The notes under the pieces were generated by a model that saw only the letters and a list, made by a program, of their open reading frames with translations, did no database searches and was not told where the DNA came from. A DNA stretch of 64,000 nt from JADJLQ01 sp044227925 (GTDB taxonomy: Bacteria > Bacteroidota > Bacteroidia > Chitinophagales > Saprospiraceae): positions 1-64,000 of the forward strand of contig JBGAVW010000013.1 in assembly GCA_044227925.1 (NCBI GenBank), written 5' to 3'. Every line of letters begins with the position of its first letter. Within the stretch, counting starts at the first letter, position 1. Of the stretch, positions 1 to 8,344 are shown one piece after another. The position numbers were made by a program, and so were the translations under genes.

Positions 1-14
1 GGAATAGAAACAAA

Positions 15-644
15 TTATTTTATAAGTAAATAACCAATATACATTGACCAAAAAAGATAACAAAATACCAATAGCCTGTTAGCATAGCCCCCCCAAGCGA
101 TTACCCCTTTAGGTATTTCTGCAGGAGGAGGTGCATCTTTATCCCAGGTGATACCGGCTTTTTTAAATCCTGAAAACATAAGCATCATGGAAATGGCCAT
201 TATAATTACGCTGATCCAGGTAGCATGCGCTGCAACTAAGGCATTTTTTTGGCTGATACTATTGGAATTTATTAGATGGTATGTGAGCAATACTGCTGCT
301 ATAGGTAATGTAGGTACACCCAGTGCAAATGCCAATCCGTGATTTTTATGATTGACATCAAATACCCCTCCGCAAATAGCTCCGATACCCGAAATTATTA
401 ACAACCCTATTCCCAAATAAGCCCCAAACCCTGATACTATCGTTGATAACCCAAGAGCAAGTAAAATAGAACTTATTCCCCACAGGTAAAAAAACAGAGT
501 GATTAACCATTTGTATTTTCCCATGGCATATTCGCTGATCATACGCCAACTCGGTTGGTACTCAGGGCTGGTAAAATGCAGTGCTATCAAACAAACTAAT
601 GCGATGATACCTGACAAAATGGATAGTAAAAACAATATATTCAT
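15..644 (-). CDS. DUF998-family integral membrane protein
   Basis: A 209-residue, very hydrophobic protein with about six predicted membrane helices (roughly residues 3-23, 45-69, 73-95, 104-125, 135-160 and 186-208). The HFTSPEYQPSWRMISEYAMG stretch after the first helix is typical of the DUF998 family, whose function is unknown. It is the last gene of an operon, 14 nt behind the SRPBCC gene, and shares the ArsR-type regulator upstream. The start follows directly on the previous stop and places the first helix at the N-terminus. Family assignment is from motif recognition; no activity can be stated. Confidence 0.8.
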   Translation of the reverse strand: MNILFLLSILSGIIALVCLIALHFTSPEYQPSWRMISEYAMGKYKWLITLFFYLWGISSILLALGLSTIVSGFGAYLGIGLLIISGIGAICGGVFDVNHKNHGLAFALGVPTLPIAAVLLTYHLINSNSISQKNALVAAHATWISVIIMAISMMLMFSGFKKAGITWDKDAPPPAEIPKGVIAWGGYANRLLVFCYLFWSMYIGYLLIK

Positions 645-658
645 AATTCAGTAATAAA

Positions 659-1159
659 TTAAATTTTACCCTGGATGATCAATTGATTCAATTGTTCCAT
701 GCATGCCGTGATCCCTTGTTCAAACCCCATTTCCACGATTTGTTGTATTTGCTCTTCTGAAGAATAATTCGTCTTAAACTCTACCAGTGTACCCGTAGCG
801 GTAGGAGTGAAAACATTGCGTCCGGTGGACACTGGCAATTCCATATTCAGATTTCCATTTTCATCACAGAAAGCATCTTCCAATTGAAAACCTTTATGAA
901 GGTCTATAGATAAATAATTCATTCGTCCCCAATGCTTTTCATTTTCAGGACTTACCATAGCATATAACCAATATCCTCCGACGGAGAAATCCTGAAACTT
1001 GGTTTCCGCTCTCCAGGGTGATGGTCCCCACCATTGGTCCAAAATTTCACTTTCTGTAAATGCTCTCCATACCAGCTCTACAGGTGCTTCAAATTCCCGT
1101 GATACGAGTATTGATTTTGTTTTTAAGTCTTTTATGACTTCCGTTTTATTTTTACTCAT
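659..1159 (-). CDS. SRPBCC / AHSA1-family protein
   Basis: A 166-residue protein of the START/Bet v1-like (SRPBCC) superfamily, Activator-of-Hsp90-ATPase-homology type. The N-terminal FEAPVELVWRAFTESEILDQ followed by WWGP is the family's most recognisable signature, and the C-terminal helix (QIVEMGFEQGITACMEQLNQ) fits the fold, which forms a hydrophobic ligand pocket. Its ATG overlaps the stop of the ArsR gene by 4 nt, so the two are translationally coupled. ArsR-SRPBCC pairs are very common in Bacteroidota and actinobacteria, but their ligand is generally unknown. Cytosolic, with no signal peptide. Confidence 0.9.
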   Translation of the reverse strand: MSKNKTEVIKDLKTKSILVSREFEAPVELVWRAFTESEILDQWWGPSPWRAETKFQDFSVGGYWLYAMVSPENEKHWGRMNYLSIDLHKGFQLEDAFCDENGNLNMELPVSTGRNVFTPTATGTLVEFKTNYSSEEQIQQIVEMGFEQGITACMEQLNQLIIQGKI

Positions 1160-1476
1160 TTTTTATTTGATTTTAAGTTTGATAATACGCGGTCTAATTG
1201 GTTGTACCTGGTGTCCCATATTTTTCTAAACTGGTCCAACCATTTATCTATTTCTTTCATTTTATTTACTTCCAGTTGATAATATATTTCACGGCCCTGG
1301 TGACTTGGTTTTACCAATTCGCATTCGGTAAGGATTTTCAGATGTTTGGATATAGCTTGCCGGCTGGTGTCAAAGTGTTCTGCTATCGCATTAGGGGTCA
1401 TGGCATGTAGAGCAATGAGGCCTATAATGGCCCGTCGGGTAGGGTCTGCTATAGCTTGAAAAATATCTCTGCGCAT
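1156..1476 (-). CDS. ArsR-family winged-helix transcriptional regulator
   Basis: A 106-residue winged-helix DNA-binding protein. The opening MRRDIFQAIADPTRRAIIGL and the recognition helix region (AIAEHFDTSRQAISKHLKIL) are classical ArsR/SmtB features. No metal-binding CxC motif is visible, so it probably senses something other than metal or is controlled by its SRPBCC partner. It starts 1 nt after the end of the RibD-like gene and overlaps the SRPBCC gene by 4 nt, so it is tightly embedded in the operon it probably represses. The operator is not identified. Confidence 0.92.
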   Translation of the reverse strand: MRRDIFQAIADPTRRAIIGLIALHAMTPNAIAEHFDTSRQAISKHLKILTECELVKPSHQGREIYYQLEVNKMKEIDKWLDQFRKIWDTRYNQLDRVLSNLKSNKK

Positions 1477-1477
1477 A

Positions 1478-2044
1478 TCAGAGTGGTTTATAAACTAATG
1501 TAATAATGCCACAATCAAAATGGATAGCATTGACTGCAATGAATTTTTGTGTTTCCTTTAATTCTTTAAAAATGGCCATCCCGCTTCCTATTGCAGCCGG
1601 GTTTATAAATAAATGCAACTCGTCTATGAGATTGTTTTTTAATAAAGCAGACACAAAGGTGCCACCGCCATAGGCTATAATATCTTTACCTTCCTGGTTT
1701 TTTAAATTATTAATTTCGGCTACCAATTCTCCATTAGCAATTTCGGTATTCTTCCAAATGGATTCATTTATGGTCCTGGTAAACACTATTTTAGGAGTAG
1801 TGGTAAACTTTATACCGCCTTCATATTCAGGATCATTCGGGTCTTGAGCCACTTTTTCCCAATGAGGAATAAAACCTTCAGCAAGTTTTCTGCCTAATAT
1901 GATGGTGTCTACCGGATCGGTTATTTCCCTGACATAATTTTTAATATCCTCTGACCAGGAGAAACACAGCCAGTCCATTTCACCATGCAAACCGGAAATA
2001 AAACCATCTATAGTCATCTGTACTTGTAGCTTTAACTTACGCAT
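1478..2044 (-). CDS. Dihydrofolate reductase-family protein (RibD C-terminal-like)
   Basis: A 188-residue protein beginning MRKLKLQVQMTIDGFISG, the usual start of small stand-alone RibD-C/DHFR-like proteins. I chose this ATG over one 51 nt upstream because the upstream extension is non-conserved and hydrophobic. Other family features are a GRK motif after DTIILG, IAYGGGTFVSALL (the glycine-rich NADPH-binding stretch) and DELHLFINPAAIGSG near the C-terminus. Proteins of this type are predicted NAD(P)H-dependent reductases; the substrate is unknown. It is the first gene of the ArsR/SRPBCC/DUF998 operon. Confidence 0.88.
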   Translation of the reverse strand: MRKLKLQVQMTIDGFISGLHGEMDWLCFSWSEDIKNYVREITDPVDTIILGRKLAEGFIPHWEKVAQDPNDPEYEGGIKFTTTPKIVFTRTINESIWKNTEIANGELVAEINNLKNQEGKDIIAYGGGTFVSALLKNNLIDELHLFINPAAIGSGMAIFKELKETQKFIAVNAIHFDCGIITLVYKPL

Positions 2045-2191
2045 AATAATACCTGTTATAATTAAGAAACTAATTGGTTGCAAATATATATGCAACTTTT
2101 CGGTTTCGCAAGTTTTTCTTGAATTATTTTGGCTAAAAAAATCTAAGAGGAATTGGTAATGTTATTATAATTGCCGCCCTTCCACTATATC

Positions 2192-2209
2192 ATGACACAT
2201 TCATGTCAT
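2192..2209. promoter_or_regulatory. Inverted repeat upstream of the response-regulator gene
   Basis: Arms ATGACA and TGTCAT with a 6-nt spacer, followed by a further GACATGC at 2214-2220. It lies about 30 nt upstream of a possible -7 box (TAACTTTA, 2231-2238), a position suited to an activator. A similar inverted repeat precedes the secreted-protein gene at 2950-2966. That the response regulator binds here is inference. Confidence 0.4.
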
Positions 2210-2254
2210 CTAAGACATGCTATATAAGTGTAACTTTATATAAACAATCAGACC

Positions 2255-2884
2255 ATGCCATTAAATATATTAATATACGAAGACAATATACATTTAGGGG
2301 CCAGCTTGCATACCCTTTTTGACTGGAATCAGGAATATAAAGTACTAGCTGTGCAGACCAACCCGGGTTCCATCCTTACAGACCTTGCCGTATTGAAACC
2401 GGATATTATATTGATGGATATAGATATGCCGGTAATGACCGGTGTGGAAGCGTTAAAACTGATACGAAAAAATAATATTCAACTGCCTGTGATCATGCTC
2501 ACTGTATTCGAAGACGATGAAAATATAATAGAAGCGATACAATCCGGAGCTAACGGTTATTTACTGAAAAAAAATGTAGACCGTATCATACCCGCTATAC
2601 AGGATGTACTGAGCGGAGGTGCCCCAATGTCAGGATATGTAGCCAGGAGGGTATTGGAACTGTTTGCACAGAGAAAAAACTCTAATGACACCAATACTGA
2701 TTTTGATCTTACCGTAAGAGAAAAGGAAATACTTGATCTATTGGTAAAAGGATACAGCTATAAAATGATGGCCGGTGAGTTAGACATTGCCATTGATACT
2801 GTTAGAAATCATATAAAAAAGATATATCGCAAACTGGAAGTAAATAGTGCTACGGAAGCGGTGTATAGGTACACGAAGAGTTGA
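2255..2884 (+). CDS. LuxR/NarL-type response regulator
   Basis: A 209-residue two-component response regulator. The receiver domain covers residues 3-120, with the acidic pair E9/D10, phospho-acceptor D55 (ILMDIDMP) and conserved K105 (YLLKK). A LuxR/GerE helix-turn-helix covers about 151-205 (LTVREKEILDLLVKGYS, then TVRNHIKKIYRKL), ending in a tail typical of NarL-type regulators. The likely kinase partner is the TPR histidine kinase encoded 2 kb away on the other strand, since HisKA_3-type kinases normally pair with LuxR-type regulators. The gene lies between two promoter regions with similar inverted repeats, which suggests autoregulation and control of the adjacent secreted protein. Confidence 0.93.
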   Translation: MPLNILIYEDNIHLGASLHTLFDWNQEYKVLAVQTNPGSILTDLAVLKPDIILMDIDMPVMTGVEALKLIRKNNIQLPVIMLTVFEDDENIIEAIQSGANGYLLKKNVDRIIPAIQDVLSGGAPMSGYVARRVLELFAQRKNSNDTNTDFDLTVREKEILDLLVKGYSYKMMAGELDIAIDTVRNHIKKIYRKLEVNSATEAVYRYTKS

Positions 2885-2949
2885 ATTCAACTGCTTTAGC
2901 CAATACAAAATATTATTATCAATTATTGTTCTTACCAATTACACCCTAC

Positions 2950-2966
2950 GCATGACATAATCATGC
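2950..2966. promoter_or_regulatory. Inverted repeat upstream of the secreted-protein gene
   Basis: Arms GCATGA and TCATGC with a 5-nt spacer, just upstream of the -33 TTG of a good Bacteroidota promoter. It resembles the repeat at 2192-2209 in sequence (both contain CATGACA) and in distance to the -7 box. A response-regulator binding site is inferred. Confidence 0.4.
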
Positions 2967-2968
2967 TA

Positions 2969-2999
2969 TTGTAACCGGGCTCCTACTACACCATATTTG
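2969..2999 (+). promoter_or_regulatory. Bacteroidota-type promoter (TTG-N20-CATATTTG)
   Basis: A -33 TTG at 2969-2971 is separated by exactly 20 nt from CATATTTG at 2992-2999, one mismatch from the TAnnTTTG consensus of the Bacteroidota primary sigma factor. Transcription would begin near 3005, giving a leader of about 20 nt before the ATG of the secreted protein. Confidence 0.55.
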
Positions 3000-3026
3000 T
3001 GATATTAAATTTTAAATAACTCAATT

Positions 3027-4751
3027 ATGAAAAAGTCCATTCTTATTTTCCTCGCCATTTTATCGAATCTTTATTTATGGGCAGAATCGCCATGCAGTAG
3101 CAGCACGGGTAATGTCTTCAGGAGAACGGGTCCAGGAGGCTCGAGAACCAGCAACATTATCAATGTGTCATTAGACGAAAACTGTGCATGGGTAGTAAGT
3201 AATCTCAGTTCATTGTATCAAGCTTATACCACACGTGCCGGCTGGGTACTGGACTCTTTGAGCCAATCCCCGGGAGTGGGGTCTACTATATTGCCTTTGT
3301 ATACCGGCAGCTGTGTGATGGCCAAACGCGTGATTAGAATGACAGCTTATTTTAGAGATAACAGGCTTACCCGAAATCGCGCAGATGACCGATTTTGTCA
3401 AATGGTTTTGGTGGATACTGCAATTCTTCAGGATAAATTGGATCCAATAGCGCGAACTGTTTCCATCTCCACTGCAAGCACTAGTTTGACTCCAGGAAGT
3501 TTGAAGCATCATTTTGGTTCAGCCGTATTATCCGATAATTGTAGCCCTCTTTCCGTATTGCAGAACAATCTTGAATTTGCGGCCATTCCATCTTTTCCTT
3601 CTGAAGCAATTCCAAGCTGTGACAGAAAAACCAGGTATACAATACGTTATCGAACGAGGGATTTGTGTGGTAATATCTCTAACTGGGCTGTAGCCATTAT
3701 AACCCTTCGTGATACTATATCACCCAGAGTGTTAACTATGCTAGGGCCCAATGAAATAATATTAAACAATTCCTGTGCCACTACTATACGAAGAAGTCAA
3801 TTCGAGGTATACGGGTTGGATGATTATACCCCATCTGATGAAATCATTTTTAGTTATAGAGTTATAGCACCTGCGTCACTGGCTGGCAATATACCGACAA
3901 CAGGAAAATTAATAAACGCAGCAGGATTGTGCGCCCCAGATAATCAGGTCCGCATACGGGTATGTGCACAGGATTGTTTTGGAAATGGTAATCTTCATTT
4001 GTCTGATAATTTATTGACGCCAAATTGTGAATATATTACAATAGCACTGCGAGATACCATAAAACCCACACTGACTGGTACAATACCTACACAACTCATC
4101 CCGATATCCACTGTTACCTGCACAGCAGAAATGCCCAACCTGGCATCTGCATTGGCAGGGTATGATAATTGCGGCGATGTAAGTATATATCAGCTACCTG
4201 CACCGGGAAGCATATTAAATGATGGAAACCCAAGTGCACCAGGGCTTGCAAGGGGAATAAGCAGAACCTATACATGTGAATTTTTAAAAGAACCAGACGA
4301 TGCGGTAGATTGCGCTACAGTGAATGGTTCCATAATCAAATCTGTAGATGTTTCCTTCCTGGTAGTAGATTGTCATGGAAATTGTAGTATTCGTAGCTTT
4401 CCGGGTTTGGTTCAATTATATAAAGCGACCACTTCTGATATTATCATTCCAAAGCCTTTTTCGAAGTTCACTACTGCTACCGGTTTACTTAATTTTCCTA
4501 ATCCTTTTAATGTAAGCACTCTAATTCGCGTAGAAAACGATGAAGAAAATACCGGAGACCTCACTTTTTACTCTATGCATGGACAATTGTTGGGTAAAAA
4601 GCACATTCAATTAAATAAAGGAGTGACGAATATTTCTATAGATAAAAATGAATTAAATAATTATTCCGGCATAATAATATATGCACTGGAAACATTTAAT
4701 AAGAGGCTACAAAAATTAGTAATAAGGAAATCCAAAATGATAATCGAATAG
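3027..4751 (+). CDS. Secreted protein with repeated Ig/HYR-like modules and T9SS-type C-terminus
   Basis: A 574-residue protein with a signal peptide (MKKSILIFLAILSNLYLWAE). The body contains at least three modules that open with similar stretches: DKLDPIARTVS, LRDTISPRVLT and LRDTIKPTLTG, the pattern seen where HYR or immunoglobulin-like modules meet in Bacteroidota surface proteins. It has many cysteines, some in DNCS, DNCG and DCHGNCS contexts that suggest disulfides. The last ~80 residues (LNFPNPFNVSTLIRV, then YSMHGQLLG) match a type A T9SS sorting domain. It follows the response-regulator gene under its own promoter and ends tail-to-tail with the histidine kinase gene. Probably surface-exposed or released; the precise role is unknown. 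Confidence 0.75.
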   Translation: MKKSILIFLAILSNLYLWAESPCSSSTGNVFRRTGPGGSRTSNIINVSLDENCAWVVSNLSSLYQAYTTRAGWVLDSLSQSPGVGSTILPLYTGSCVMAKRVIRMTAYFRDNRLTRNRADDRFCQMVLVDTAILQDKLDPIARTVSISTASTSLTPGSLKHHFGSAVLSDNCSPLSVLQNNLEFAAIPSFPSEAIPSCDRKTRYTIRYRTRDLCGNISNWAVAIITLRDTISPRVLTMLGPNEIILNNSCATTIRRSQFEVYGLDDYTPSDEIIFSYRVIAPASLAGNIPTTGKLINAAGLCAPDNQVRIRVCAQDCFGNGNLHLSDNLLTPNCEYITIALRDTIKPTLTGTIPTQLIPISTVTCTAEMPNLASALAGYDNCGDVSIYQLPAPGSILNDGNPSAPGLARGISRTYTCEFLKEPDDAVDCATVNGSIIKSVDVSFLVVDCHGNCSIRSFPGLVQLYKATTSDIIIPKPFSKFTTATGLLNFPNPFNVSTLIRVENDEENTGDLTFYSMHGQLLGKKHIQLNKGVTNISIDKNELNNYSGIIIYALETFNKRLQKLVIRKSKMIIE

Positions 4752-4962
4752 GAATTGGGATTATTCATATGGGTTCATTGAACTAAGGGCAATCACAGGT
4801 ATCTTGTGTTTTCATGCAATCAAATCAACTGTACTGTTGAAAAATCGTCAGCAGAATTATAAATGTTGTTGAGACTTTATTTCACACTGATTGATTTGGT
4901 CACCTATTTCTAAGGATATAGAATGAATCAAAATACCATGACAAATAAATGCATTCAATAAC

Positions 4963-7176
4963 TTAAGAGCCGGAAACAGGAACAAGTAATGTCAATTCTG
5001 TCCCTGAGTTGCCTGAGTCGATGGTTAAAGTACCGCCCATTTTCATTGCACGATCTTTCATACTGACTAAACCGGTACCGGTACTATCGTATTTAGATCT
5101 CCAAAGACCATTATCGGCAATTTTGAAAACCATTTTATTTCCTATGGATATCACATACAACTTTACCTGATCAGCATGAGCATGTTTCACTATATTGGAC
5201 AAAGCCTCCTTTACGATCAAAATTATTTCTTTGCGCTGGATTTCGTTAATGGATTTTTCCAATACAGATTCCTCCGCATCAACTGTGAACAAAATATTTT
5301 CTGGCTCCAGAGTAGATGCAGCATATTCCCGTATGCGAGCCATCAATGTTTTTGTTTGATGTGTATCTGGCCTAATGGCCCATACTATATCACTCAGGTT
5401 TTGTTGTACTGTTTTACTTTGGTCAGAGATCTGATTCAACAACAATGCTGCTTTGTGTGGTGTTTCTTCAAGAGCATATTTACCAGCCTGGCTAAGAACA
5501 GCAATACTGGTCAGGGTACTTCCCACTTCATCGTGCAAGTCTTTGGAAATAGTTTGACGCATAGTTAACAAATTTTGCTGCGCTTTTAATTTTTGTTTCA
5601 ACTGATAGCGGTTGAACAAAATATAGCCTAATGAAAAAAGTAAGATACTGCTAGCCAATGTAAGATTCCTTATCTTTTTTTCCTGAATGGCTTTATTCTC
5701 TGCCAGTCTTTTTTCATTGGCCAATAATGACTCGCGGTAAAGTGCTTCCTGGTTTAATTGTTTTAGTGTTTCCTGTTTTTTTTCATTCTCAATCTGATCG
5801 ATGGTTTTTTCCTGCTCGAGTATCCTGATTTGATTTTTTTGATTTTCCGATTCTAATGTTTTAGTTCTTATCAAAGCGGATTGATTGGCCAGCTGTAATT
5901 CATTTATTTTTTTTTCAGTATTGAGTTTTTGTATTTGATTTTCTTTATTCTCCGATTCATATTTTGTCTCGAGTTCGGCAATGGCATGAAGGGTCTTTTC
6001 GTTTAATATACTGTCTTTATATCTATAGTGGGCCTCCATATGTTTCAGTGCCTCAGTATAATTATTTCGTTGTTTATAAAAATTGGCTTTGTGCAGATGA
6101 ATGTTTTGAAATTGGACTTTGCTGTTTAATTCACTGGCTATACGATCAGCCTTAGAATAATTTATTTCAGTTTGCACCGAATCATTCAAAAGGTTGAAAA
6201 GCGATGCCATAGCCAAATACCGGGCAATTAATTTATTTTGATCTCCAATCTGGATATAAAATTGGATAGCTTCTTCTTCGTGTGGTATTGCTTTTGTATA
6301 TTCTTTTTGTCGTGCATAGAGTGTAGATGCATTAGCATGGGCTTGCGCCATATTGACGAGCACACCGCTTTTAGTTGCATTTTTTAATGCTTGCAACTGG
6401 AAGTATATCGCTGAATCCATAGAGTAAGAGGTATAGGCAGTAGCCAGGTTGCCATAGATGGCTGCCAGACCTTTGATATCCGATACAGACTCTCTGAGTG
6501 CTGCTGACTCTTTAAACAGCTCTATTGCTTTTTGCTTATTACCTGTTCGATAATATACTATGCCCAGATTGCCTAGGGTATTGGCTTGTTCTTTTACGTT
6601 ACCCAATTTCTCAAACAGGCGGATGGCCCGGAGATTATTTTCTGTAGCCGATACATAATCACCCGTTTTTTCGTTTAGAAAAGCAAGATCATTAAAAATA
6701 ATAGCGAGGTAATCGACATGCTGAATGGTATCATATAAAGATGCAGCTTGGGTAAAGAATTGCAATGCGCTGTCCAATTTTGATTGGTCTCTATAATACT
6801 GTCCCTGGTGATGATAGCCCAGCGCTTTAATAAAATTATCTTTTAACGTATTGCCAATGTTTATCCCCTTATTTGTATAATCCAACACAGTTTTAACAGA
6901 GCCTTCTTTTTTTAAAATAAGATCAGCATGTTTTAGATAGGCAAGAGCCAATTGTTTACTGGTTGGAAAAGAGCTGAGTAAAGTCTCCACCTCAATTAAA
7001 GAAAGGTAAGCAGAGTCCAATTGCCCGTGGAGATCATAATCATCAGCTTTGTCCAGTAACGCGGCGATATATTCTGTATCGATAAAAGGTTTTTCTGCTA
7101 ATTTTTGAGATATAAGAAAATGCTGGCAGATGAATACCGAATATAAACAAAAGTATATTCTGACACTGCTCCACAT
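4963..7176 (-). CDS. TPR-containing sensor histidine kinase (HisKA_3 / HATPase_c)
   Basis: A 737-residue membrane sensor kinase. I start at the ATG giving MWSSVRIYFCLYSVFICQHF, a signal/anchor sequence, not the ATG 75 nt further upstream. Residues ~40-430 form tetratricopeptide repeats (for example ALGYHHQGQYYRDQSKLDSA and ANTLGNLGIVYYRTGNKQKA), followed by a long coiled coil rich in K, E, N and Q and one membrane helix (LASSILLFSLGYILF). The phosphorylated His is H548 in DLHDEVGSTL. The N box is EALSNIVKHA and the G box region has DNG and GTGLVSMKDRA. This architecture is common in Bacteroidota and pairs with LuxR-type regulators, so the regulator at 2.3 kb is the natural partner. Confidence 0.92.
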   Translation of the reverse strand: MWSSVRIYFCLYSVFICQHFLISQKLAEKPFIDTEYIAALLDKADDYDLHGQLDSAYLSLIEVETLLSSFPTSKQLALAYLKHADLILKKEGSVKTVLDYTNKGINIGNTLKDNFIKALGYHHQGQYYRDQSKLDSALQFFTQAASLYDTIQHVDYLAIIFNDLAFLNEKTGDYVSATENNLRAIRLFEKLGNVKEQANTLGNLGIVYYRTGNKQKAIELFKESAALRESVSDIKGLAAIYGNLATAYTSYSMDSAIYFQLQALKNATKSGVLVNMAQAHANASTLYARQKEYTKAIPHEEEAIQFYIQIGDQNKLIARYLAMASLFNLLNDSVQTEINYSKADRIASELNSKVQFQNIHLHKANFYKQRNNYTEALKHMEAHYRYKDSILNEKTLHAIAELETKYESENKENQIQKLNTEKKINELQLANQSALIRTKTLESENQKNQIRILEQEKTIDQIENEKKQETLKQLNQEALYRESLLANEKRLAENKAIQEKKIRNLTLASSILLFSLGYILFNRYQLKQKLKAQQNLLTMRQTISKDLHDEVGSTLTSIAVLSQAGKYALEETPHKAALLLNQISDQSKTVQQNLSDIVWAIRPDTHQTKTLMARIREYAASTLEPENILFTVDAEESVLEKSINEIQRKEIILIVKEALSNIVKHAHADQVKLYVISIGNKMVFKIADNGLWRSKYDSTGTGLVSMKDRAMKMGGTLTIDSGNSGTELTLLVPVSGS

Positions 7177-7358
7177 GTGATTTCTTTTTTTAATGTGAAA
7201 GGTAAGATAATCAGTTCTTTTTGATTTTTTTATCCATTTCCTGCATTGCATGCGTTTCTTAACCAGGTCATGTATTTTTGACCATAAAAGGCAATTCCTA
7301 AGGTATAATTAAATGAGAGCTCGTGTTTCCATTCAACTGCTCCATATCTTTATATTTA

Positions 7359-8285
7359 TCACAAACCCAGTTTGTCCATTTTGTCTTTCTCATACTCCCC
7401 ATCTTCACCTGGATATCTCAATAAATGATCGTATTTCCCACACTGTTTAGCCAATAGCCAGATCAGGCTTTGCTCAGAAGGCATGGCCGTAGGTAGCATT
7501 TGATATATGGGGTCTTTAATCGCGGTACTATAATTATCTATCTCCCACCCTTCTTGTTTAAACCGTTCTATTAAATCACCCAGAAAAAGTGCCGAGGTGA
7601 GATTAAAATGCAATAATACCGTATGTTTTATTTCCCTTTGGTTTATCTCTTTTGATAGTGTATTATAAAACAGGGCTCTTTCCAGAATGTGATCAATATA
7701 ATAATCTTTATACCCTTTGATATCAGCCTTAGGATTCTCCTTCAATCTTTGGATCAACCTGGAGTTTATATACCAATCTGATGCATCTATAGTCACCCAA
7801 CCCTGCTTAAATCCGGACTCTTTTAAATAAGTACGCATACTATCTCTTTTAGTAATGGTATTACCTGTTTTAAGATAAGGAAATCGAAATATTTTTTGAT
7901 AATTAGGGTAACTGTTGATTAAAGAATCACATTTGAGAATATCCTTTACTAAGTGGGTGCATGACATTTTAGGATCATTATAGTTCAAATGAGAATAGGT
8001 GTGATTGGCCAAAGTATGACCTGCCTCGTTCCACCTGCTCAACAGTTGTTTACCCTTAGTATTATTAATGGCTTTGGCAGCCACAAACCAGACGGCCTTT
8101 ACTCTGTGTTGATTTAAATGATCCAGTATCATTTGGTTCCACTTATCCCCGCTGTAGTTGAGTATAGAATTGGGATTTCCATCATCAAATGAAAATGAAA
8201 CATGTGGTTTTTCTATAACTGCGATTTCAGATTTCCAGGTAAGAGATACAAATGATATCCATATCAATACAATACACTGTTTCAT
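7359..8285 (-). CDS. Exported NodB-type polysaccharide deacetylase
   Basis: A 308-residue carbohydrate esterase family 4 (NodB fold) protein with a short signal peptide. All five family motifs are visible: SFDDG (catalytic D34, metal D35), HTYSH (metal H95 and H99), RFPY, DASDWY and LLHFN. Such enzymes remove N- or O-acetyl groups from chitin, peptidoglycan or xylan; the substrate cannot be told here. The C-terminal 60 residues after the fold (MLPTAMPSEQSLIWLL onward) are an extension I do not recognise. Same strand as its neighbours, separated from the histidine kinase start by about 180 nt. Confidence 0.88.
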   Translation of the reverse strand: MKQCIVLIWISFVSLTWKSEIAVIEKPHVSFSFDDGNPNSILNYSGDKWNQMILDHLNQHRVKAVWFVAAKAINNTKGKQLLSRWNEAGHTLANHTYSHLNYNDPKMSCTHLVKDILKCDSLINSYPNYQKIFRFPYLKTGNTITKRDSMRTYLKESGFKQGWVTIDASDWYINSRLIQRLKENPKADIKGYKDYYIDHILERALFYNTLSKEINQREIKHTVLLHFNLTSALFLGDLIERFKQEGWEIDNYSTAIKDPIYQMLPTAMPSEQSLIWLLAKQCGKYDHLLRYPGEDGEYEKDKMDKLGL

Positions 8286-8344
8286 AATGATAACTTATTT
8301 ATTTGCTTTTTAATAGTGTGAATTCAAATCAGTAATCCGGTATT

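Noticed and set aside
2879..2892. Perfect palindrome AGTTGAATTCAACT at the end of the response-regulator gene
   Set aside because: It has no loop and no T-tract, overlaps the stop codon and is not a plausible terminator.
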